A stretch of DNA of 64,000 nucleotides from Cenococcum geophilum 1.58 (Eukaryota; Ascomycota; Dothideomycetes; Gloniales; Gloniaceae): the NCBI GenBank assembly GCA_001692895.1, contig KV748211.1, positions 310,001 through 374,000 of the forward strand. Reading direction: 5' to 3'. Within the stretch, counting starts at the first letter, position 1, and every line of letters starts with the position of its first letter. The notes below the pieces were generated by a model. The model was not told the origin of the DNA. It was given only the letters and a program-made list of their open reading frames with translations, and searched no databases. The position numbers and the translations under genes are program-made. Below, in pieces: positions 56,126 through 64,000 of this stretch.

Positions 56126-56159
56126 GATTAACCGACTTACTTGTACCATTTTCCTTGTC

Positions 56160-56775
56160 TCCCTTTCTCTTTACCCGTTCGGTGACCTATAGCTTAACTA
56201 TATTTGGCTATTGCCTTCCGTATTATAGCTACTTAATCCGTAATAGATAGGGTAGGAGGGTCTAGGTTGCTTATCCTTAGGTAGGCTCCGTAAACCAAAA
56301 GGGTAGGTACCAGTCCGTCTGGGCTAGCGGTATTGTTAACGGCTTTTACGGCCATCTGTAAAGCCAGTTCCTTTTAGATATCCCTATACTCGTCCATAAT
56401 AATCCGGTAGGCTCTCCATAAAGCTAGGTAAGCTTACTTAATAAGCCTAACGGGCTAATACACCTTAACTGGAACGGCTTTTGTTAAAGTAGCCATGGCC
56501 GTAGCATAGCTTTTTGGCTGGTGTGTGGCCGAAGCAGTGGTGCAGGCGGTGGATCTTAGCACTGGTAGGGTAGCACGGGTTGTAGTTAAAAGATTCTTGA
56601 ATGTAGGTTAAGCTCAAGGGGTGGTTGAAACAGCGGTGTAGGCGGTGGATTTTGGTACTACTGGCGGTAGCGGCGGTCCATAAAGTGGGCATCTAAGTCA
56701 GTTTGTGGGTTTTATAGGTCTGTAGCGAAGGCTTAAGTACTGCCTAGCGGGTGTAAAACTTCGTACGTTGCAATA
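56160..56775 (-). pseudogene. Copia-E: shuffled pre-integrase/integrase fragments
   Basis: By comparison with Copia-A, 56160-56480 corresponds to about 39150-39490 (integrase C-terminal part), 56490-56610 to about 39840-39930 (GAG-pre-integrase; here FNYNPCYPTSAKIHRLHHCF), and 56640-56775 to about 40805-40940 (region after the gag zinc motif). A His-rich stretch KIHRLHRCF occurs twice (near 56545 and 56660). The joins are internal deletions. No active site is retained. Confidence 0.7.
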
Positions 56776-56930
56776 GAGGGCCATTAACTGACTTGTTAAA
56801 TTGTAGGCGATTGCGTAAGGACCAAGTCCTTTCCGCCTTATAGAACGTCTCTCTCTGTTACAACCGCAGGAATATCCTTTTTAAGTAGTTTATTAATCTC
56901 CTTGCGTCGTAAGTCCGTAAAAGGTTTTCC

Positions 56931-58181
56931 TTATACTAGAATTGATATATCCGCAGGCGGAGATTGCCTTACAGATATGTCTGCGGAGGTTAGGTAATTC
57001 TCCGTTACGGGGTTCTTAGTTACGGGGTTCTTTCGGGGGTGTCCTTGGCTACGCTTTATAGCAGGTTTAGCAGGTTTAGTGTTGGCAGTACCAGGGTGAA
57101 GATACTGGGCGGGAGGAAGACTAGGTGGGGTGAGGGCAGTTGCCGCAGGCAGTGATTGCTGGGTGGGTTGTGGAGGTTCGTACGAGCTTAGCTGCCGTGG
57201 CTCCTTGGTTTTGGTTAACGAAGAGGGTGAAGCTGGCGGAGTTTGCGCGGACGTAGCTTGTATAGGCGGAGCTTGCGCTGATAGACCTTGCGCGGGCGGA
57301 GCTTGTACGGATGGAGCTTGTATAGGCGGGGCTTGCGCGGACGAAGCTTGTGTGGGCGGAGCTTGTGTATGCGGAGCTTGCGCAGACGGAGCTTGTATAG
57401 GCGGAGCTTGCGCTGACGGAGGTTGGGGTGGAGCTTGTGCGGACGGAGCTTGTACGGGCGGAGCTTGTACGGGCGGAGCTTGTATAGGCGGGGCTTGCGT
57501 AGGCGGAGCTTGTACGGACGGAGGTTGTGCGGACGGAGCTTGCATTGATGAAGCTTGTGCGGACGGAGCTTGCGTGGGCGGAGCTTGCGTGGGCGGAGCT
57601 TGTGTAGACGGAGCTTGTATGGGCGGAGCTTGCGCTGACGGAGCTTGTGCGGACGGAGCTTGTGGGGACGGAGCTTGTACGGACGGAGCTTGCACGGGCG
57701 GAGCTTGTATAGGCGGAGCTTGCGCAGACGGAGCTTGTATGGACGGAGCTTGCGTGGGCGGAGGTTGCGTAGGCGGAGCAGTTGTAATGTTTGATTGAGG
57801 CTCTGGTGACTGAGCTGGGGTAGGAAGGCTGGGTAGAGGATCGTCCTTCGAGGCTTGCGGGCTTATTGTATTCTCTTGATCGTTTGCTTGGTCTTGATTT
57901 CCGCTGGAGTCTACCTGTCGATTTCCAGAGTCCACCTGAGTCTCGTCCTTATCTGACGTCTTAATAGTCTCTTCCTTTGATGTCTCGTCCAGTTCTTCCT
58001 TTGACGTTGTATATGGCAAAAGTCCTATTTCTCCAGGCAATGGTGGATTTGTAAGTATTGAAGGTCCTATAAAGATCCAGTTGAGTTTATAAGAGGCAAA
58101 GAATCCATTAGTATTAATGTGGTCTAGGACTTCCTCTTTAGTCCATTCCGTTTGGTCCTTCTTATATATTGTGTTGTACAA
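56931..58181 (-). CDS. Copia-E gag-linker fusion ORF with (AP[PS]xQ)n repeat, 416 codons
   Basis: Longest open frame in the window. Residues 1-60 are the C-terminal part of Copia gag (MYNTIYKKDQTEWTKEEVLD, NGFFASYKLNWIFIG). Residues 60-130 are acidic and Gln/Ser-rich. About residues 130-310 are some 36 tandem pentapeptides such as APPIQ, APSAQ and APPTQ. The last 100 residues are a Pro/Lys linker ending KNPVTENYLTSADISVRQSP, which in Copia-A lies after integrase, before RT. So gag is fused to the RT linker by deletion. Dozens of Gln codons survive, unusual beside RIP-killed neighbours. It may be a structural protein, or simply an escaped remnant; expression is unknown. The gag N-terminus lies upstream in a frame with stops. 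Confidence 0.7.
   Translation of the reverse strand: MYNTIYKKDQTEWTKEEVLDHINTNGFFASYKLNWIFIGPSILTNPPLPGEIGLLPYTTSKEELDETSKEETIKTSDKDETQVDSGNRQVDSSGNQDQANDQENTISPQASKDDPLPSLPTPAQSPEPQSNITTAPPTQPPPTQAPSIQAPSAQAPPIQAPPVQAPSVQAPSPQAPSAQAPSAQAPPIQAPSTQAPPTQAPPTQAPSAQASSMQAPSAQPPSVQAPPTQAPPIQAPPVQAPPVQAPSAQAPPQPPSAQAPPIQAPSAQAPHTQAPPTQASSAQAPPIQAPSVQAPPAQGLSAQAPPIQATSAQTPPASPSSLTKTKEPRQLSSYEPPQPTQQSLPAATALTPPSLPPAQYLHPGTANTKPAKPAIKRSQGHPRKNPVTKNPVTENYLTSADISVRQSPPADISILV
57240..57790 (-). repeat. 15-bp minisatellite in Copia-E gag
   Basis: About 36 copies of a 15-bp unit (plus strand GGAGCTTGYRYGGRC). It is in frame with one 12-bp exception, each unit giving a pentapeptide ending in Gln. Copia-A has roughly six related units at 41510-41580. 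Confidence 0.85.
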
Positions 58182-58967
58182 GGACCGTGTAATAGTAACC
58201 CGTTTATCCTTCTTAACCTATACGCCTTAGTAACGTAAAAGGGTTTATAGGTTGTAAATAACTGCAAAGTCGCAGGCCTTAAAAGTAGCTTCCGTAAAGT
58301 CCGTAAAGTCTTCCTGGTATTATTCCCACAGGTCATCGTTCATAAGCTTAAAGTATCTATATTTAAGGATTTTGAACTTAATATAGTCGTTAACATCAGG
58401 TATAGACTTAATGTCGACTCCCTGCCTCCACTTTCTTTAACCTTCATCGACTTGCTTACTGATGTCTGCCATACTGTGTAGCATAGTGTAGTACGTAGTG
58501 GGTGGAAGAGGTCTTGTAGTGGTCCGTAAAGGCGGTTGATGTCCGTAGCGGTTCATAGAAGGGTGAGGGTGTCCGTAAGGGGTCTTGACAGGTCCGTAGT
58601 AGTTCGCAGAGGGGTAGGAGGTCTCCGTAACGGTCCGTAAAGGTGATTAACGAGTCCGTAACGGTTCGCAGAAGGGTAGGGGGTCTCCGTAAGGGGTCTG
58701 AAAAGACGTCGGAGGTATTGAAAGAGGGTATAGTAGGGATAGGGGTTCGAGGTTTAAGGGTAGGGGGTTCCGTACAGGTCTGTATTCGCGTCTATTATAC
58801 TTCCGGTAAACCGTACTAAGACTTGAATAAGTATATAGAGTTAGTGATAGTCCGTAATCCCCGACTTCCGACCTTCCAGCAGGTCGTACTAGGAGTCTGA
58901 ACGGGTGGTCGCTGTCAAGTATCGCTCGGGGGAGGTGTCGAGTAATTGCTGATCTGTGCGCGCTCAC
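58182..58967 (-). pseudogene. Copia-E gag N-terminal part
   Basis: Starts plausibly at ATG 58967 (MSAHRSAITRHLPRAILDSD), 8 bp inside the 5' LTR boundary. The first 100 codons are Pro/Arg-rich, encoded by loose repeats of GGTCCGTAA and GGGGTCT words (58520-58720) that also occur in Copia-A (42205-42345). The gag core then follows in another frame near 58350-58190 (TFKACDFA-like, then LYNTIYKKDQ). At least one frameshift and several stops separate it from the 416-codon frame. Confidence 0.65.
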
Positions 58968-58974
58968 TAATCAG

Positions 58975-59245
58975 TGTTCGTACTAACTTAATAGCACGAG
59001 TGAGTCAGATCCAGGGGCACGAAATACGTATAGTATTGTATGCTCGTTTGGATGATGGTGACTGTCGATTGTATGAAGCAGACTACGTGGTCTATATACT
59101 GATGCACCTCCCCCCTAATTAGTCAGTGCTTCATAAGTGCACCAGACGCGTAAGCGAGTGGTTGGTGCACTGAACGCGTAAACGCGTACCTGGTGTACCG
59201 AACGCGTAAGCACGCGGTTGGTACAACAGGTGCTGTAATTATACA
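58975..59245 (-). repeat. Copia-E 5' LTR
   Basis: 271 bp; nearly identical to 55413-55683, differing by a few G/A transitions. Followed by GAAAG. Confidence 0.92.
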
Positions 59246-59590
59246 GAAAGGAATACTATATTAGTGTTGTCTGTTAAGAGCGATATATAACTTTAAAATA
59301 TAGGTAACTAGCTAACTAGCTTAGCCGTTATCCCTTAACCCGTTAGAGTCCTACACTAAGGTCGCTTAAATTCATGACTAGATTTCATTGGGTGTCTTTC
59401 GCTAATCTAGGTACTTTAATTGGCTGATAATCATTGGACGAATTTCAACGGGTTAAGGGATAGCTTTTTACCTAAATAGGCTTCTCTAATTAGATGGCTT
59501 TTATATTTAGAAATTTGGTAACGTTATTTATATAAGCAGTATTTATAAAGGCGAAGCTATTTACTCTAGTATTAATAAGGGCGGTTATAT
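59246..59590 (-). pseudogene. Gypsy-C piece 4: aspartic protease
   Basis: From 59590 downward the minus strand reads ITALINTRVNSFAFINTAYI and then FLNIKAI, colinear with the Gypsy-D protease (ALINTRANGFAFINTAYP). The 130-bp MITE-2 interrupts it. Once the MITE is removed the frame resumes as LVTYILKLYIALN, matching Gypsy-D. It ends at the Copia-E insertion. Confidence 0.85.
59331..59460. mobile_element. MITE-2: 130-bp element with 14-bp inverted repeats and TA duplication
   Basis: TCCCTTAACCCGTT at 59331-59344 and its exact inverse AACGGGTTAAGGGA at 59447-59460, with TA on each side (59329-59330, 59461-59462). Removing it with one TA restores the Gypsy-C protease frame. No coding content. The TA target suggests Tc1/mariner mobilisation. 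Confidence 0.88.
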
Positions 59591-59821
59591 TGTGGTGGTG
59601 TAGATTGGACGATTAGCATTTTCCTGTATTTATACAGCCTTCGGCTTCCTTCCTTCTTTCCTCCTATATATATATTACGACCTTACCAGTTACCGGAAAT
59701 ACACTCTTTTCTTTCTTTCTTACTGACTGTTCTACTGACTGATTAGGACTGACCGACCGACCGACAAACAGACTAACAGCACTGTGACTTTCCCATCTTA
59801 GAGAGGTCGTACCCTCCCACA
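59591..59821. repeat. Solo LTR related to element K, 231 bp
   Basis: Starts TGTGGTGGTGTAGATTGG and ends CCTCCCACA, with 4-bp TSD ATAT (59587-59590 and 59822-59825). It shares long stretches with the K LTRs (AGCATTTTCCT, CAGCCTTCGGCTTC-like, ACACTCTTTTCTTTC-like) but is a distinct, less mutated subfamily. No internal sequence remains, so it is a recombination product. Confidence 0.87.
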
Positions 59822-60640
59822 ATATTTACTCTATATCTATTTTAAGATACTATATATAAAACAGTAAAATGCTTTTCACCTATTAACTAACTAAGATTAA
59901 TCTCTTTAAAATTAATAGGGTATCTTAGGGGGGAGTCTTTTTCTAGGGTTTTTCTTTTCCTAACTTATTAAACATTTCTCCTTCCTCTATCTCCTTAATA
60001 TCGCCTATATTCATTAGCTTTAGGCAAAATAAGGTAAATTAATCCTTCTTATTATAGTTATAGCACATAACTAAAGTAGGGTTAATTAGGGTATTATAAT
60101 AAGTACTAGTTAATAGTGTAGTATATAGCTAGTTAGGTAAGGCTTGCTAGTACGTAGATATAACCGCTTTTAGTATAAGAGCCATTATAGCTTATCTTCC
60201 TACTCTAGCTCCTATAGGTATAATTAATAAGTTTTAACTACTATAAGCCCTTTTTTATTAATTAAAACGGGTATTAATTTGCTTTAGTTTTCAGTTAAGT
60301 AATAGATATTAGGCTATAAGTTTTAGTAGGTTAGTAGGTTATTTAAGGCTACTGTAATCTTCTTTTATAGTTAAACTGTTAGCTTATTATATAGGTTTAA
60401 ATAGTAGTTCTTAAGGGGAACGTAGCCTTTACTCGCTAGGTATAGAAATTAAGTTTAAAACTTAGTAAAGGATTAGTTTAACTTTATTACTAAGCTATTA
60501 TAGTTATAACGCGTATTTTATGCTTTATTTAGGTTTATATAAATATTTTAAACTTATATTTCAATATAAAATAACTGTATTTTTTTTCATATAAAGCTTA
60601 ATTTACTATTTAATAAGCCATATTTAAAATTTTATATAAA
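59822..60640 (-). pseudogene. Gypsy-C piece 5: gag
   Basis: The minus strand reads the gag C-terminal core near 60490-60240 (PLKNYYLNLYNKLTVQLQKK, matching the Gypsy-D PLKNYQLDLYDKL block). It then reads a decayed zinc knuckle MCYNYNKKDxFTLFC near 60085-60040 followed by NIGDIKEIEEGE, identical in layout to Gypsy-D. The N-terminal gag and 5' LTR are missing; similarity to Gypsy-D fades near 60640. Confidence 0.82.
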
Positions 60641-60690
60641 TAACTACAGTAGTTCTTAAGTTATAAGTATTTTGGTGGGGTAATATTGAT

Positions 60691-60749
60691 ACCGTACACG
60701 AGGTGGGACCGTACACGAGGTGGCCCATACTTCTATTATATGGGCCACC
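60691..60749. repeat. 17-bp direct duplication overlapping a hairpin
   Basis: ACCGTACACGAGGTGG occurs at 60691-60706 and again at 60708-60723. The second copy overlaps one arm of an 11-bp hairpin (GGTGGCCCATA at 60719-60729, TATGGGCCACC at 60739-60749). It resembles the end of a DNA transposon or an excision scar. It marks the border beyond which Gypsy-C gag is no longer seen. Confidence 0.6.
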
Positions 60750-60755
60750 GCTAAA

Positions 60756-60930
60756 ACGTACATTTGACAATGAGGAAGTAGATAAGTTGGTAGGAGAGCC
60801 TTGCGAAAGGGTGCCGCTCAAGGAAGCAGTAAAGGCCTAACTTGTTGCTACTGTTGCCGTAGAGGCAGCTGCTTAGGTAGAGGACGGTGTGACTGATGAG
60901 GAGGAAGAGAAGCTAGATAAGCAACTATAA
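60756..60930 (+). pseudogene. Unrecognised acidic coding remnant
   Basis: The plus strand reads TFDNEEVDKLVGEPCERVPL, then VATVAVEAAA and VEDGVTDEEEEKLDKQL. There are two internal stops, both convertible from Gln. The base composition is far less AT-rich than its surroundings. It could be the C-terminal end of a host or transposase protein; I do not recognise it. It has no visible start upstream and ends at a TAA near 60930. Confidence 0.35.
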
Positions 60931-61051
60931 GAATAAGGTTATTTGTGAGGTATAATATAGGTAGCTTTTAGTGAGTTATTCTACATCTACCCTTCCTTTT
61001 GCAACACCACGCTAACGCCAAGCTTTTCTATATTTAGTATATAAATGCACT

Positions 61052-61131
61052 GGAGCTCCATGGAGCTCCTGAAGTCAAACAATTTACTAGCTGGATGGAG
61101 TGGATCTGAGCTCAGATCCACTCCACTCCAG
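61052..61131. repeat. Two palindromes: 18 bp and 30 bp
   Basis: GGAGCTCCATGGAGCTCC at 61052-61069 is a perfect 18-bp palindrome. 61096-61125 is a perfect 30-bp palindrome centred on GAGCTC, with arms TGGAGTGGATCTGAG. A one-base offset extends it to CTGGA...CTCCAG at 61091-61131. GGAGTGGA/TCCACTCC words are reminiscent of hAT subterminal repeats, but no matching second end was found. Confidence 0.75.
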
Positions 61132-61403
61132 TCCAAAAAGATCACTGCAAGGGTGTCAGGTCTAGATAGCTATGTCTGGAGTTGAAAGGGGGGAGAGCCA
61201 ACTGAGAAAATCCAAAGTCACTCAAGGACCGTAGTTGAATGGTTAAACAAATATTTTCATTTCAGGTCCAAGCTAAACACAACACATACTTACTGACTTT
61301 GTAAGAACAAGCGCTAGCGCCGAAAAGTCAATTAGTAGATTTAAAACACACATCAAACACAGCCTTAATCAGTGTGTTCGACAGGCAAGCCGCTCGACGA
61401 GCG

Positions 61404-61507
61404 CGCCTGCGATTGATTGATTAATAAGCAATCAATCGCAACCAGGAATTGTCATTAAGTAATTAATCGCAACCAGGAATTCTCATCAAGCGCCTGCGAT
61501 TGATTGA
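61404..61507. repeat. Clustered GCGATTGATTGA repeats and hairpin
   Basis: GCGATTGATTG (61409-61419) pairs with CAATCAATCGC (61429-61439). GCGCCTGCGATTGATTGAT recurs near 61490-61507, and AATCGCAACCAGGAATT occurs twice (61434-61450 and about 61465-61481). It is a small local repeat cluster of unknown role. Confidence 0.7.
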
Positions 61508-61758
61508 TATAAAATCTTACTAACGGAGGGATGGTTCATGATAGACTTTTGGTATTAAGGTGTACGATTTTAATGAGGTGTGCAGTATTAATCTAATTAG
61601 ATTGCTTGGGAATGCAGCAATTAAATACGCCAAGATTAATAGGTTTAGCGTAGTCTACCACTAGAACGCGTTTTATTAGTTATATTTACTTACGCCTGTC
61701 CCTATAGAGTTTTCTTAATTATCTTCCAACCTCTATTACCTTAACTACCTCTAATATT

Positions 61759-64000
61759 ATGCCTCTTAACCCCTTCTAATAAGCCAAACAAAGGCCTAAA
61801 ACCTCGCCCTTACCCTTACCGTCTTTATTATTATCAAATTTAACACCGTTAACGCATAATTCCCCTATTCTAATTAACGACGCGCCTAAATTATAGGGTA
61901 GTAAGGTGCCCGAAACACCTACTCTACCTTAACTAACTCCATTAAATATATAACTGGGTAACGCTATAGCTTCTTATATCTTTACGATTAAGTAGAATAA
62001 GCTTTGCCATAATTTAAACCTATTAAAAGAACCTTACTATTAAGCCAGGCACAAGCGGCACGTTAATACTGGTTTTACACCCTTACCAATCTATAGGCAT
62101 AGTGCAGATATTAAGGATAAAGAGGGTAGGCGCTAGTGGGTTTATAAGCTCTACTATATCTCTAAACGATACTAGGAGGGCGTATATCTATTAAAAAGTA
62201 CTACTAAAGCAGCAAGGCATATAAGAAAATGGCATAATATTATTATTACACGAGACAGCAAAAACGTTAAATTATTAACGTCTCTACCAGGCAGCCCTTT
62301 TAAAGTTGCCATTACCGCAACTCTAAAGCCTACTACTAAATCTAAAGCAGCGAACTCTTAAATACTATTTAATAGCGAGAAATATAATCAGAACTATATA
62401 GATTAGATTATTACTAATAATGTAACCTTTTGGCAGGTATGCAGCTTACGGCTTAAGAAGCTACTTACTATACCTTATTTAGCTGCTACCTTAGCTAGCA
62501 CTATTAGCGAATAGGTGCTTAAAGCTCTACCTAAGTAATGGCTTATAATCAAAGGCCTTCTAAAAAAGAGTATTAGTAAGGTTAATATTAGTAGCGACCT
62601 TTAGACGGGAGAAAATAAGCGTAATTACGTTGGCGTTGTTGCTTACTAGATTAGTAAGTTTAACTTCTATATTAATAAGTTATCGCTTACCTAAATTAGC
62701 TACTAAAGGTAACCTTTCTACCACCCTTATTAGCCTCCCTTAATTAATTGGCTCCTATACCAGCTCTAACATTACGTAATTAATTATAGATATAATTATA
62801 AAATATTATATAGAGGATAATATTGGCGCCTTTATAATGGATAACGCCAAAAATAATAATAAGCTTATAGAAACGATTATAATAATATTTTTAACTATAG
62901 ATCTAAAATAGGCTTAACTTCNGTACGCTAGACATATTATTAACCTTATTATTAAGGCCGCGCTCTTTAGTAAAGGTATAAGCAAGCTTTAAAAGTAAAT
63001 TGCTAGTNTAGGTACTAATAATATCTTCTAAATCTAGAGTAAGATAGGGCTAATTNGTAGAGTAAAGATAATTACGGTATATATTAGATAAACTAATTAG
63101 CGGTAAATNGCCTTTTAGAACTACTAGACTAACTATAAGGAAGGTAATAAGAAAGTCTTCTATCTAAAACTCTTAAAAGATGGTGGAGTACGCTAGAACG
63201 CTATATATATAATAATTAAGAGAGGTATGTTCTAATGTAATTGTTTCCTTTTAGGTGGGGTTCTATATAAAGTTTAGTCNTTGCTAAATATTCTACTTAA
63301 CCTCTACCATTCTCTACCACCTTATTATATCATTAAACTACCTTTAGCGCGCGTAGATACAGCCTATAGCTTACCCCTCCACTAGTAGATTTAATGGAAT
63401 TTAATAGCGATAACGCTTAGCCTCTTACCATTAAATTGCTTAAAAATAAACTTTTGCTAACTTCTTACGTCTAATAGTACTTAAACTTTAGAACCCTATT
63501 AAACTCTACTAAACCCGCTGGGTTAAGCCTACCNATAAAAATACGTATAATCTCTTACAGGACTTTCTTATAAATAAGGACTTTAAGATACTAAAGAAGT
63601 TTAAGTAACTTAAGCCTTTTAANACTCTTACTAATAAACTATAAGGTAACGTAAACGCCAGAGGCTTTAAGGGCTCTTATAGTGCAGTTTAGGAGGTCCT
63701 TTAAAGTATAAACTATATATTTAAGGTCCTATAACGAGCTAATAATAAGATTAAGGCGTCGCCGGTNGAGTACTTGGAGTACTATAAAGTAGGAGTTTAT
63801 TACGTATATATAAAGCTTATTAAATATTTTAGCCTTACTAACTAAACACCTATCTACTAAGCAGTAATTGTCCTCTACTTAGCCTATAAGTTTAACTACT
63901 TTAAATAGGAGTNGGCCAGTAAGGCTGTATGGTAATTATAATNTAAGAAAGATGTTACTGCGTTATATAAGCAGTATAAGGAGAAGTATACGCAGTTAAA
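61759..64000 (+). pseudogene. hAT-G transposase, runs off window end
   Basis: Reads in a single frame from ATG 61759 (MPLNPF) with stops nearly all at Gln-compatible TAA/TAG. A BED-type zinc finger region lies near 62130-62245 (WVYKLYYISKRY, then AARHIRKWHN). The first hAT catalytic block reads VNISSDLQTGENKRNYVGVV (stop taken as Gln) near 62582-62640. A second reads IGAFIMDNAKNNNKLIE near 62823-62875, then ARHIINLIIKAALFSKGI near 62930-62980. The dimerisation region would lie beyond 64000. Scattered single ambiguous bases occur from 62922 on. No terminal inverted repeat was identified on the left. Different family from hAT-H. Confidence 0.85.

Larger units (their letters stand above)
55413..59245 (-). 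mobile_element. Copia-E: rearranged non-autonomous derivative of the Copia-A lineage
   Basis: Two 271-bp LTRs (55413-55683 and 58975-59245) with TSD GAAAG (55408-55412 and 59246-59250). The LTR is homologous to that of Copia-A but about 30 bp longer. The interior has only 3.3 kb. It keeps gag, pieces of pre-integrase/integrase and the linker/RT start, but in an order different from Copia-A, and it lacks the RT core and RNase H. It can only have moved with enzymes supplied in trans. Confidence 0.92.
60950..61758. other. Low-mutation intergenic segment rich in palindromes
   Basis: No gene seen. From about 61030 to 61510 the sequence retains many CA/TG dinucleotides and lacks the TA saturation of the rest, so it escaped RIP or arrived later. 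It holds the palindromes described separately. From about 61600 it becomes TA-rich again, leading into the hAT-G transposase. Confidence 0.6.

Noticed and set aside
57240-57790. CRISPR-like array
   Set aside because: Units are contiguous 15-bp coding repeats without spacers; a eukaryotic minisatellite.
57130-57798. 222-codon plus-strand open frame rich in Gly, Ala, Cys and Asp
   Set aside because: It is the complement of the (AP[PS]xQ)n gag minisatellite; a repeat without stops on one strand is often open on the other. The minus frame has gag flanks and the plus frame has none.
60624-60821. 65-codon minus-strand gene
   Set aside because: It spans the direct duplication and hairpin and the border of Gypsy-C; no homology seen.
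1-64000. Secondary-metabolite, effector or other host genes
   Set aside because: All sizeable coherent frames resolve to transposon proteins; the single unassigned remnant at 60756-60930 is too short and broken to call.

Overview
The window looks like a transposon graveyard from a filamentous ascomycete (Pezizomycotina). I see no host housekeeping gene, tRNA or rRNA gene. Almost every coding stretch still reads as a transposable-element protein, but it is peppered with in-frame TAA/TAG/TGA where Gln, Trp or Arg codons are expected, and catalytic Asp reads as Asn (YLDN, FVNN, YVDN). This is the C-to-T/G-to-A pattern of repeat-induced point mutation (RIP). No species can be named. Most short open frames are chance frames or surviving pieces of these elements.

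Layout. 1-3650: minus-strand Gypsy element (Gypsy-1), cut by the window edge. 3655-10845: plus-strand LTR element K with gag but no visible pol and a 4-bp target-site duplication (TSD); a 587-bp miniature LTR element (TRIM) sits inside it. 11060-13141: LINE ORF1 remnant. 13230-13665: 436-bp foldback MITE. 14230-25640: minus-strand Tad-like LINE (LINE-J), split by a plus-strand Copia element (Copia-L, 18972-24910).

25880-60640: one minus-strand chromodomain Gypsy (Gypsy-C) broken into five pieces by later insertions. Copia-A (26417-42838) contains Copia-B (28092-38343), which contains a tyrosine-recombinase retroelement of Ngaro/DIRS type (29329-34070). A hAT transposon (43516-52729) contains the plus-strand chromodomain element Gypsy-D (45395-51354). 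Copia-E (55413-59245) is a rearranged defective derivative of the Copia-A lineage. A 130-bp MITE and a solo LTR lie in the protease/gag region. 60650-61560 is a small, less mutated region rich in palindromes. 61759-64000 is a plus-strand hAT transposase running off the window.

Most insertions are supported by TSDs: TTAT, AGAAG, CTAGC, GTAAG/GTAAA, ATATC, CTCTTTAG, AATAT, GAAAG, ATAT and TA. These give a clear nesting order. Removing the insertions lets Gypsy-C be followed from gag through protease, RT and integrase to chromodomain. The most notable items are the Ngaro-like element with A1-ORFs-B1-A2-B2 split direct repeats, a 43-bp CCAAT-flanked dyad shared by three different LTR elements, the TRIM, and a gag minisatellite in Copia-E that kept its reading frame.
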